The notes below the pieces were generated by a model. The model was not told where the DNA came from. It was given only the letters and a program-made list of their open reading frames with translations, and searched no databases. From Myxococcales bacterium FL481 (GTDB lineage Bacteria; Myxococcota_A; Polyangia; Nannocystales; Nannocystaceae), in contig QKPP01000213.1 in NCBI GenBank assembly GCA_006508105.1, forward strand, positions 1-58,590: 58,590 nt of DNA, read 5' to 3'. Shown here piece after piece: positions 8,468-15,708 of this stretch. Within the stretch, counting starts at the first letter, position 1; the number at the start of each line of letters is the position of its first letter. A program made the position numbers and the translations under genes.

Positions 8468-9868
8468 CTACTCGGCCGGCACGAGGAACATCAGGGCCAG
8501 ACACATTTCGTTGCGGGTGCCCCAGCCGGGATACACGTCGTCGGTGCGGCTGGTGGTGTCGTAGTCGCACACCACCTGCAGCGGTTCGTCCTCGAAGACC
8601 CGAATCGGCTGCTGGTAGAAATACATGCGTTGCCAGTTGAAGTCCCAGTTTTGCACATCAGCGGCGCAGCTCGGTCCTTCGCCGTCGCGCAGGACCGACA
8701 GGCTGAATTTGCGCCCGAGCTCGTGCATGTGGGGAAAGATGCCGTAGATATCGACGGCGCCGATGCCCGCCAATCCGAGCTCAGCTGGCGTCGCCTGCCA
8801 AGTGTACTGATACGATGGCTGTCCCGGCGGCAGGAGGTCGGGCTCTGATTCGAACAAACTCTCCAGGAGAGGATCGGGGAAGACAAAGAAGCCTTCCTTG
8901 TCGACCTGGTCGGCCCACCGAATGGCGAGGCGTGTGCTGTCCGACTGCCCGAGCAAGCTCGTGTCGGAGAGATTGTAGTGGACTTGGGCGACCAGCAGCT
9001 CGTCGGCCGCGACCTTGGCCCCCGTGCCCGGTGGGTACGCCAGCGGCCCTTGGCCGGGCGCCCAGGTGATCGGCGCGCCGCTAAACTCCGTGCCTTCTCC
9101 GGCGGCGCCGAAGCACGGCCAGCCCTCACGGTCCGGCGACTCGGCTGCGAGATCGTGGATGACGTCCAGGTTGGTTTTCCCGTCTCCGACGTCGGCATTC
9201 GGATCGAGGTTGAACACGACCACGTGGTGGACCAACGCTGGGTTACCGGGCTCGAGCTCGAAACCGGTGACGTATCGATCCCCGGGGAGGTTGGGGTCGA
9301 TCAGAAAGCAGCGGTACTCGTCGAACTGCGCCAGATCCCCCCCCGCGATTTCGGGGACAAAGTGTGGCGTGGCGTACTCGACAGTATCGGGCACGTTTGG
9401 GGGATTGGGCGGAGTGGGAAGGGAGCCGGACCCTTCGAGCATCCCCTGGTCCACCCACGTGCCGATGGTGGCGATCTGCTCGTCCGTGAGTGCGATAGAA
9501 TCGGCGAACTCTCCACAGGAACCGTCGCTCGTGACCAGCCAGGGGGGCATGGTGCGAGCCGCCGTCGCGGCCCGAGACGGCAACGCGTAGGTACGCGCGT
9601 CCGCGTAGGTGGTCAGCGAAAACGGTGCCGCGCCACCGGGCTGATGGCAGGCGACGCATCGCTCGTAGTAGATGGGGGCCACGTCCGCGACAAAGGTGAC
9701 TTCTCGCGGGTCTTCGCCGGACGGTTGGGGGACGGGATCATCGTCGCCCTCGTCATCGTCGTGGTCGGCGCAGGCCAAGCCGGAACTCAACAATGCGACG
9801 AGCGCGGTCGCGGGTAGGCGCGAGGGCCAAGCGGGGTGATGGGATCTCGGCGACACGAACAAAGTCAT
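8468..9868 (-). CDS. Cytochrome c / PHM-like copper type II monooxygenase lipoprotein
   Basis: 466 residues. A signal peptide ends in SSGLAC, so Cys32 is probably lipidated, followed by an acidic linker. Heme c is expected at CVACH (71-75), with Met107 in TMPPW a likely axial ligand. The C-terminal domain matches the peptidylglycine hydroxylating monooxygenase/dopamine hydroxylase fold. His214-His215 and His297 (QVHYN) correspond to the CuH site, and His380, His382 (HMHELG) and Met455 (NEMC) to the CuM site, so all six copper ligands are present. The likely reaction is copper- and O2-dependent hydroxylation of an unknown substrate outside the cytoplasm, with the fused cytochrome possibly supplying electrons. 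ATG at 9868 is chosen because it overlaps the upstream stop as ATGA; a TTG at 9913 would be longer. It is coupled to the His-rich lipoprotein gene. Confidence 0.85.
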   Translation of the reverse strand: MTLFVSPRSHHPAWPSRLPATALVALLSSGLACADHDDDEGDDDPVPQPSGEDPREVTFVADVAPIYYERCVACHQPGGAAPFSLTTYADARTYALPSRAATAARTMPPWLVTSDGSCGEFADSIALTDEQIATIGTWVDQGMLEGSGSLPTPPNPPNVPDTVEYATPHFVPEIAGGDLAQFDEYRCFLIDPNLPGDRYVTGFELEPGNPALVHHVVVFNLDPNADVGDGKTNLDVIHDLAAESPDREGWPCFGAAGEGTEFSGAPITWAPGQGPLAYPPGTGAKVAADELLVAQVHYNLSDTSLLGQSDSTRLAIRWADQVDKEGFFVFPDPLLESLFESEPDLLPPGQPSYQYTWQATPAELGLAGIGAVDIYGIFPHMHELGRKFSLSVLRDGEGPSCAADVQNWDFNWQRMYFYQQPIRVFEDEPLQVVCDYDTTSRTDDVYPGWGTRNEMCLALMFLVPAE

Positions 9869-10419
9869 GGTAGCGGGCTTTCTGGAGTGACCAATAGATG
9901 GTGAAAATGCCAAGTGTTGGCACCGTGATTGTGAAGATGCAAAGTGATAGGGGTTCCGGCTGGGATCGGGCGATCGACCCGGAACGCCACTTCTCGGATG
10001 TCGGCCGGGCTCGGGATATCAACATACTCCTCCCAGAGCAGTTCCGTACCCGCGAGCACCGCAAGGTGACCACGGGCGGGCTCGAGACTCGCCAGGTCCT
10101 GCCACCACACCGCAAGCTCGACCAGATCGCCGGCTTCGACCGTGGCGGCACTGGGTTGGCTGAGCGAAAGATAGCCACATCGGCCCGTGTCGAGCTCGGT
10201 CCCGCCGAGTTCCTCCCGCCAGGCCCCGGGTTCACAGGGCAGCGGATCGGGCCGATGCTCGGCCAGCGGATCCTCGTCGGGCGAGGTTGCGCGCCAGTTC
10301 TCGGGGCGGATCAACGCGATCGGGGCGGGGTCCGCCTCGAGTTCGGCCGTCGGTTGCTCACCGCATCCTGACCCAATGGGTACTAGAGCAAAAGCTATGA
10401 GACGCGACATCGAGATCAT
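9865..10419 (-). CDS. Small His-rich lipoprotein, partner of copper monooxygenase
   Basis: 184 residues, not matching a family I know. MISMSRLIAFALVPIGSGC gives a short signal peptide with Cys19 as lipidation site (GSGC is a weak lipobox). The body is acidic, with two further Cys (62 and 81) that could form a disulfide. The C-terminus carries six His within 14 residues (161-174: HLHNHGANTWHFHH), a good copper-binding cluster. ATG at 10419 is preferred over upstream starts because the longer version begins with Arg-rich sequence that would spoil the signal peptide. Its TGA overlaps the ATG of the monooxygenase. A job in delivering or holding copper for that enzyme fits, but is inferred. Confidence 0.68.
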   Translation of the reverse strand: MISMSRLIAFALVPIGSGCGEQPTAELEADPAPIALIRPENWRATSPDEDPLAEHRPDPLPCEPGAWREELGGTELDTGRCGYLSLSQPSAATVEAGDLVELAVWWQDLASLEPARGHLAVLAGTELLWEEYVDIPSPADIREVAFRVDRPIPAGTPITLHLHNHGANTWHFHHLLVTPESPLP

Positions 10420-10661
10420 GGGGGTCGCTCGCCTCCCGTCGATTGGAACAACCGAGGCCGCAACGGGTGTCACCGATCGCCGCAGATTTTTGGGCTCGGT
10501 CGGCGCTGCGCGATCGCCGGGCAGTCTCCCAGGGTGGCGCTGAGCCCCGCCGCACCAGGAGCGGTCGTCATCACGGATCCGGCCCGTCGGCGGCCTTCGC
10601 ACGCCCTGGGGTGGACCTCGTCGCCCTCGCCGCGGCTCGCTAGTCGTCGCGTACGCGGCTA

Positions 10662-10690
10662 TGGCCACCCGACGGGGGGGCTCGTACGAT
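10662..10690 (+). promoter_or_regulatory. folD promoter, probably leaderless
   Basis: TGGCCA (10662-10667), 17-nt spacer, TACGAT (10685-10690). Transcription would begin about 7 nt later, at or next to the ATG at 10698, giving a message without leader. The -10 covers the alternative ATG at 10689, so that one is unlikely to be used if this promoter is real. Confidence 0.45.
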
Positions 10691-10697
10691 GCCGGCC

Positions 10698-11540
10698 ATG
10701 CCGACGCTGATCGACGGAACGAAAGTCGCCAAAGAACTCCTCGAATCCACTCGCTTGCGTGTGCAGGCCCTCACGTCGGGCAGTTCGGTCGTGCCCTGTC
10801 TCGCCACCGTATTGGTGGGTAGCGACCCGGCGTCGGTCACCTACACCCGAATGAAGCGCAAGCGCTGCGAAAGTATCGGCATGCGCTCGATCAAAGTCGA
10901 GCTCCCGGAGAGCACGACGACCGAGCAGTTGGTGGCGGAGATTCGCCGGCTTGGCGACGATCCCACGGTGCACGGGATCTTGCTCCAACACCCGGCACCG
11001 TCGCACGTCGACGAGCGGGCCGCGTTCGAGGCGATCCCGGCCATCAAAGACGTGGACGGCGTGACCTACGCTGCGTTCGCCAATCAGTGGTTCAACGAAG
11101 GCGGTCACGAATCGTGCACCCCGTCGGGCATCGTCAAACTGCTCGACGCCTACGATGCCCGAATCGAAGGGGCTCACGCGGTCGTGGTCGGTCGCAGTCC
11201 GATCCTGGGCAAGCCCATGGCGGGCCTGCTGTTGGCTCGCAACGCGACGGTGACCATCTGCCACAGCCGCACCCAGGGGCTCGCCGACATCGTGCGCCAA
11301 GCCGACATCGTCGTCGCTGCGGTTGGCAAGGCGCGATTCGTACAGGGCGACTGGGTCAAGCGGGGCGCGATCGTGATGGACGCCGGATACAACGAGGGCA
11401 ACGTCGGCGATGTCGACTTCGACCCCGCCGCCGAGCGAGCGTCCATGATCACGCCGGTGCCGGGCGGCGTCGGTCCGATGACCATCGCCACGCTCATCGC
11501 TCAAACCGTCGACGCGGCTGAACGGCTGACCGCGCAATAA
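10698..11540 (+). CDS. folD: Bifunctional methylenetetrahydrofolate dehydrogenase/cyclohydrolase
   Basis: FolD oxidises 5,10-methylene-THF to 5,10-methenyl-THF with NADP and hydrolyses it to 10-formyl-THF, in cytoplasmic one-carbon metabolism for purines and formyl-Met-tRNA. The 280-residue length is normal. The N-terminus PTLIDGTKVAK is typical. The catalytic Tyr-x-x-x-Lys is in YTRMK, the substrate-binding Gln in LLQHP, and the Asp pair in IKDVDG. The Rossmann motif is VVVGRSPILGKPM, and the C-terminal PVPGGVGPMT is the family signature. The stretch after KDVDG (VTYAAFANQWFNEGG) differs from the usual FHPxNxG pattern, an unusual divergence near the active site. ATG 10698 is chosen over 10689 because a -10 element overlaps the latter. 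Confidence 0.96.
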   Translation: MPTLIDGTKVAKELLESTRLRVQALTSGSSVVPCLATVLVGSDPASVTYTRMKRKRCESIGMRSIKVELPESTTTEQLVAEIRRLGDDPTVHGILLQHPAPSHVDERAAFEAIPAIKDVDGVTYAAFANQWFNEGGHESCTPSGIVKLLDAYDARIEGAHAVVVGRSPILGKPMAGLLLARNATVTICHSRTQGLADIVRQADIVVAAVGKARFVQGDWVKRGAIVMDAGYNEGNVGDVDFDPAAERASMITPVPGGVGPMTIATLIAQTVDAAERLTAQ

Positions 11541-11559
11541 ATCGTCGCTCGTCCGCGGA

Positions 11560-12708
11560 CTAGCGGGCCGCGTTCGGGCCGGCGACCGGCCCCGCGGCGC
11601 TGGGGGTCCTACGGGCGGCGGGGGTCCCCGGGGCGGCGGCGGTTCGCAGCGGGATCTCAGCCGCGAGCAGGTAGTGGCTGCTGGTGTCGCGTTGGCTGAC
11701 GGGGATCGTCCACGGATTTTGGCGTCGGTCGTCGATTTCACCGCGCACGATGACGGTCTTGCCGACCACCGAGAACGCGGCCGGGTCCGGCATCAAGCCG
11801 CAAAAGAACATTCGGCCGGGCGTGTCGCCGTTGGTGTGGGTTCGCTGAGCGAGGTGGGACTCGCCCGAGTCGTAGCAGTCGTCGTCATGAGACTTGGTGT
11901 CGGCGTAAGCGAACATGCCGGGGGCTGAACTCGTGTAGCCGTCCGTCTCGGGAAGGACGTGGCTGCCGATATCGCCGAGTACCAGTACCGGGCCTGACCC
12001 GCGGAGCTTGGTGATCTCGCTGCGCAATCGACGAGCTTCTTGGCGTCGAAACTCGGTTTGCGAGCCGTAACGGCCGGCTCGCAGTTGGGCGTTCACCACG
12101 ACCAGTTGGGTGTAGTCTGGGAGCATCACGTCGGCGACGAGATGCTTGCTGACTTGAATGTCGAGCCGCCGAGCGTCGTGGATGAGAAACTTGGAGAGCA
12201 CCGCGACCTGCTGCCCGGTGAGGCGATCGGTGCCCTCGACATAGGCGATGTCGTAGTTCGGACCGCCGTGGGACAACACGTAGTGGGCGATGTCGACGAT
12301 CTCACGGCGTCCGCCCAGGGACTGCAGTGCGACGATGTCGAGGTCTTTGGCGATCAGAAGATCGCCGATGCGCTCGACCTTCCAGTTCCAATCGATCTCG
12401 CTGGGTGAGTTGCGGGCATTGGCCACCTTGCTGCGGTCGTCCACTTCGTCAAAGGCCCAGTCCGCGTTGAAGGTGCCGACCGAGAATCGGGTCTTTTGCG
12501 GCTTCTCGGACGCTCCTTGGGCCGCGTCGGGGCCTTGGGCCTGGACGGCGTCGGGGGCTGGGGTTGCCTGGGATCGGGCGGCCGGCCAGTCCTCCGGCGG
12601 CATTGGCCCGCGGTGTGCGGTGGGATGAGTAGAGGCGCCGTCACCGAGACAGCCAGGCAGGGAAACCAACGCGCTCAAGCACAACAGACACCGGGTGCGG
12701 GCAAACAT
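11560..12708 (-). CDS. Lipoprotein with endonuclease/exonuclease/phosphatase fold, catalytic residues replaced
   Basis: 382 residues. MFARTRCLLCLSALVSLPGC is a signal peptide with lipobox LPGC (Cys20), then a 50-residue Ala/Pro linker. The core from about 75 to 355 follows the EEP (DNase I/exonuclease III) order: TFNADW (79-84), DIVALQS (124-130), a central strand set, VLVLGDIG (242-249), and TSSHYL near 343-348. In active members the second motif is LQE (metal-binding Glu), the fourth GDFN and the last SDH. Here they read LQS, GDIG and SSH, so the metal Glu, the Asn and the Asp are lost. It is probably a non-catalytic binding protein or acts on something quite different. It is divergent from the CusC-like gene with a 277-nt intergenic region. 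Confidence 0.72.
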   Translation of the reverse strand: MFARTRCLLCLSALVSLPGCLGDGASTHPTAHRGPMPPEDWPAARSQATPAPDAVQAQGPDAAQGASEKPQKTRFSVGTFNADWAFDEVDDRSKVANARNSPSEIDWNWKVERIGDLLIAKDLDIVALQSLGGRREIVDIAHYVLSHGGPNYDIAYVEGTDRLTGQQVAVLSKFLIHDARRLDIQVSKHLVADVMLPDYTQLVVVNAQLRAGRYGSQTEFRRQEARRLRSEITKLRGSGPVLVLGDIGSHVLPETDGYTSSAPGMFAYADTKSHDDDCYDSGESHLAQRTHTNGDTPGRMFFCGLMPDPAAFSVVGKTVIVRGEIDDRRQNPWTIPVSQRDTSSHYLLAAEIPLRTAAAPGTPAARRTPSAAGPVAGPNAAR

Positions 12709-12985
12709 CGTGGTGGCAATGTATGGCGGCGGGTCGCGGTCGGCCTCCCGTTGCGCCGCGCTTTCCCGATGTAGAACTCGGTCGCCAAGTCGCACCCGCG
12801 GACACTCGCCCATCGGCCGTTCGCCGTCCGGACACTCCCGCGAACGTGCCGGCCGCGGGCTTGCGCTGGCCGCTCCACGGACGACAGCGGGACGCGGTGT
12901 TGGTCCCGGGCCACCACGTTGAGGCACCGGGCCGGCGTTCGCCGGTCGTTGCTCCGGCTGCGCTCGTTCGTGGTATCGCTGACGA

Positions 12986-14317
12986 GTGAGCATGCGCCAA
13001 CGCTTCCGCTGGGCGAGGTTGCCGGTGACGGTGGGGTTTGTCGCCGCGGTCTGCGGTGGGGCGGGCCGCGCTCGGGCGCAGGCTGCGGATCCCGCGGGCG
13101 TTCCGGCGGTTGCTCCATCCGTTGAGCACTACGTGGCGCAAGCGTTGGCCGGCCATCCGCGGCTGGAGACCGCGTATCAGCGCTGGCTGGCGGCGCGCCA
13201 CCACGCAGCCGCCGCCGGGCCGTTCCCCGAAGTTGTGGTGAGTTACGGCTACTTCTTGCAGCGCGTGGAAACTCGCGTGGGTCCGCAGCGACACCGGGTG
13301 AGCGTCAGCCAGCGCTTCCCGTGGCCGGCTCGCTTGCGGGCGCTCGACGATGCCGCTGCCTCCCGCGCCGTCGCTTGGCGTCGCCGGTACGAAGCGACGG
13401 CGCTCGCGGTACGCGAGGAAGTGGCTCGCGCGTACTGGGAGCTGTGGTTTGAGCGCGAAAGCGGGCGGGTCCTCGGCGCCCAGGTGGAGCTGATCAACGT
13501 GGTGCTCGAGGTTGCTCGGGCTCGGGTGGCGGTGGGAAGCTCGTCGGTCGCGGATGTCCAACGCCTCGAACTCGACGCCACCCGACTGCGAGATCGGGCG
13601 GTCCAGGCCGAGGCGCGCGCCCGAGTCGGCCAGGTGCAGCTCGCGGCGAGCGTCGGAGTCGAGCCGGTGGAACCGGTCGCGGTCGCCTCGATCCCGCCTC
13701 GCCTCGAACGGGTGACGGAGCCGCGCGACGCCTTGTTGGCGGCGGCGAACCGCCACCCCGAGCTCGTCGAGTTCGACGCGCGAGCGCAAGCCTTCGAACG
13801 TGACGCGCGAGCGCACCGGATCCGGGCTCGGCCGAGCCTGCGGCTCGGCGTCGACTGGATCGAGACCGGCCGCGGCGCGGCGGCAGTCACCGACGCGGGC
13901 AAAGACCCCGTGCTGATCCACGCCGCGGTCGCGGTACCCCTCGCCCAGCGCAAGTTAGCGGCCCAAGCCGAGGCGTCTCGGGCGTTGGCCCGGACTGAAC
14001 AGTCCGCTCGCCGCGCCCGGCTGGTCGCCGCGACGGCCGAAATCGATCGCCTCTTGGTGTTGGTGGATGACACTCGTCGTCGGGCCGCGATGTATGAACA
14101 AACGTTGATTCCACAGGCGAGAGCGACCTTCGACGCGGTGGTGGGGGCCTACGCCGGCGGGCAGGGCAGCGTGGCCGCCGTGTTGGCGGTCGAGCGCGAG
14201 TTACTGGAGTTCGAAGTCGAGTTGGCCCGGACTCGGGTCGATCACGCCGTCGCCTGGGCGGGCTTGGAGCGTGCGGTGGGGCGCCCGGTCGTGGGGGTCG
14301 TGGAGTTTCGATCGTGA
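12986..14317 (+). CDS. TolC/CusC-family outer-membrane efflux channel
   Basis: 443 residues. This is the outer-membrane duct of a tripartite metal exporter. A signal peptide covers about 1-32 (RARAQA cleavage region). The rest is two long helical repeats rich in Ala, Arg, Glu and Leu, with the VSVSQRFPWP strand at about 105-114 and a second VAVPLAQRK strand at about 311-319, as in OEP (Pfam OEP) proteins. GTG at 12986 is followed by ATG at 12992; either could start. The stop overlaps the next start as GTGA, so it is the first gene of a CusCBA-like operon. Unlike E. coli CusC there is no N-terminal lipobox. Confidence 0.88.
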   Translation: MSMRQRFRWARLPVTVGFVAAVCGGAGRARAQAADPAGVPAVAPSVEHYVAQALAGHPRLETAYQRWLAARHHAAAAGPFPEVVVSYGYFLQRVETRVGPQRHRVSVSQRFPWPARLRALDDAAASRAVAWRRRYEATALAVREEVARAYWELWFERESGRVLGAQVELINVVLEVARARVAVGSSSVADVQRLELDATRLRDRAVQAEARARVGQVQLAASVGVEPVEPVAVASIPPRLERVTEPRDALLAAANRHPELVEFDARAQAFERDARAHRIRARPSLRLGVDWIETGRGAAAVTDAGKDPVLIHAAVAVPLAQRKLAAQAEASRALARTEQSARRARLVAATAEIDRLLVLVDDTRRRAAMYEQTLIPQARATFDAVVGAYAGGQGSVAAVLAVERELLEFEVELARTRVDHAVAWAGLERAVGRPVVGVVEFRS

Positions 14318-15702
14318 GCGAACGCCTCGCGTCGCCGGACCCCAGCGAGGGCCCGCCCCGACCCCGCGGTCGAATCTGGCTGATCGCGATCGTCGCCTTT
14401 GGTGTGGGGGCCGTGGTGGCGCGAGCATGCGGCCCGTCGGCTCCGATCGACGCCCCGTCACCTGACGAACCCGAGGCCTCGGAACCGGACCCGGAGGCGG
14501 AGCGCGCTTGGACTTGCGCCATGCATCCGGAGTACCGCTCCGACGCGCCCGGCCGTTGTCCGCTTTGTTCCATGGAGTTGATCCCGGTCGAGGTCGAACC
14601 GCGCCGTGAGGCCAGACAAGTGCGCCTTGGTGCGCGAGCGCGACGGCTGGCCAAGATCGAGACCACCGTGGTCAGCGCGTGGTTACCCGCTGACCACGAG
14701 CTGCGCCTGATCGGGAGGATGGACTACGACGAAACGACCCGACGAGACATCACGGCCACGGCGGCGGGGCGGGTGGAGCGTTTGTACGTGCGAGAGACAG
14801 GCGCGACGGTCCGCAAGGGTCAGCGGATCGCCAACATCTACAGTCCAGAGTTTTACGCGGCAGCGCGTGAGTACGCCTCGTCGCGTGATCAACTGCAACG
14901 GCTCAGCGACGCCAGTGCGGTCGCTCGGGCCGGTGCGACCGCCTTGGTCGACGCGGCGTTGGAGCGTTTGCACCTGTTGGCCGTGCCCACCGCGGAGATT
15001 GAGCGCTTGCGGGCCGGGGGGGTGCCGCGATCGAGAGTGGATGTCCGAGCCGAAGCGGCCGGCACCGTAATCGAGCGTCGGGTCACCGAGGGGGTCCACG
15101 TCAAGCGGGGGTCGCTCATGTATCGTTTGGCAGATCTGTCGTCGTTGTGGCTGCAGCTCGACGCCTACGAGCGGGACTTGGCGGTGCTGCGCGTGGGCCA
15201 GGCGGTGGCATTTCGCGTCGACGCCCTGGCGGACCGGGTGTTTTCCGGCCAGGTGGCGTTCATTCATCCGCGGGTAGACCCGACGACGCGGGTAGCCCAG
15301 GTGCGGGTGACGGTGGACAACGAAGACGGCGCCCTGCGTCCCGGCATGGTGGCGCACGCCGTGGTCCGTGACCACGGGACGCCAGACCCGACGGCGACGC
15401 GGGTGGCGATCCCTGCGACGTCGGTCTTGTACACTGGGCAACGCGCGGTCGTGTACCTAGAGATTGAATCCGACGAGGAGACGACGTACGAGGCTCGGAC
15501 GGTGCAACTCGGGCGGCCTGTCGGCGGGCAAGTGCCGGTCCTCGAGGGTCTCGCGGCCGGCGAGCGAGTCGTGACAAACGGTGCGTTTGTGATCGACGCC
15601 GATCTGCAGATCCGCGGAGGCGATAGCATGATGCGTCGAGCCGAAGAACCCGACCCAGGGTCCCCCGCCCACGAAGCCGGTGACGCGTCCGCGGTTCGCT
15701 AG
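14314..15702 (+). CDS. Periplasmic adaptor (membrane fusion) subunit with heavy-metal-binding domain, CusB-like
   Basis: 462 residues. One N-terminal membrane helix (about 21-38) anchors it in the inner membrane. Residues about 66-93 form the small YHS-like heavy-metal-binding domain WTCAMHPEY...RCPLCSMELIP, with Cys68, His71, Cys82, Cys85 and Met87 as candidate Cu/Ag ligands; in CusB-type adaptors this domain passes metal to the pump. The usual order follows: beta-barrel strand, lipoyl half (GRVERLYVRETGATVRKGQ), helical hairpin, second lipoyl half and membrane-proximal domain. It is coupled to the channel gene by a 4-nt overlap and followed 6 nt later by the pump gene. Confidence 0.92.
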   Translation: MSERLASPDPSEGPPRPRGRIWLIAIVAFGVGAVVARACGPSAPIDAPSPDEPEASEPDPEAERAWTCAMHPEYRSDAPGRCPLCSMELIPVEVEPRREARQVRLGARARRLAKIETTVVSAWLPADHELRLIGRMDYDETTRRDITATAAGRVERLYVRETGATVRKGQRIANIYSPEFYAAAREYASSRDQLQRLSDASAVARAGATALVDAALERLHLLAVPTAEIERLRAGGVPRSRVDVRAEAAGTVIERRVTEGVHVKRGSLMYRLADLSSLWLQLDAYERDLAVLRVGQAVAFRVDALADRVFSGQVAFIHPRVDPTTRVAQVRVTVDNEDGALRPGMVAHAVVRDHGTPDPTATRVAIPATSVLYTGQRAVVYLEIESDEETTYEARTVQLGRPVGGQVPVLEGLAAGERVVTNGAFVIDADLQIRGGDSMMRRAEEPDPGSPAHEAGDASAVR

Positions 15703-15708
15703 TTCGCC

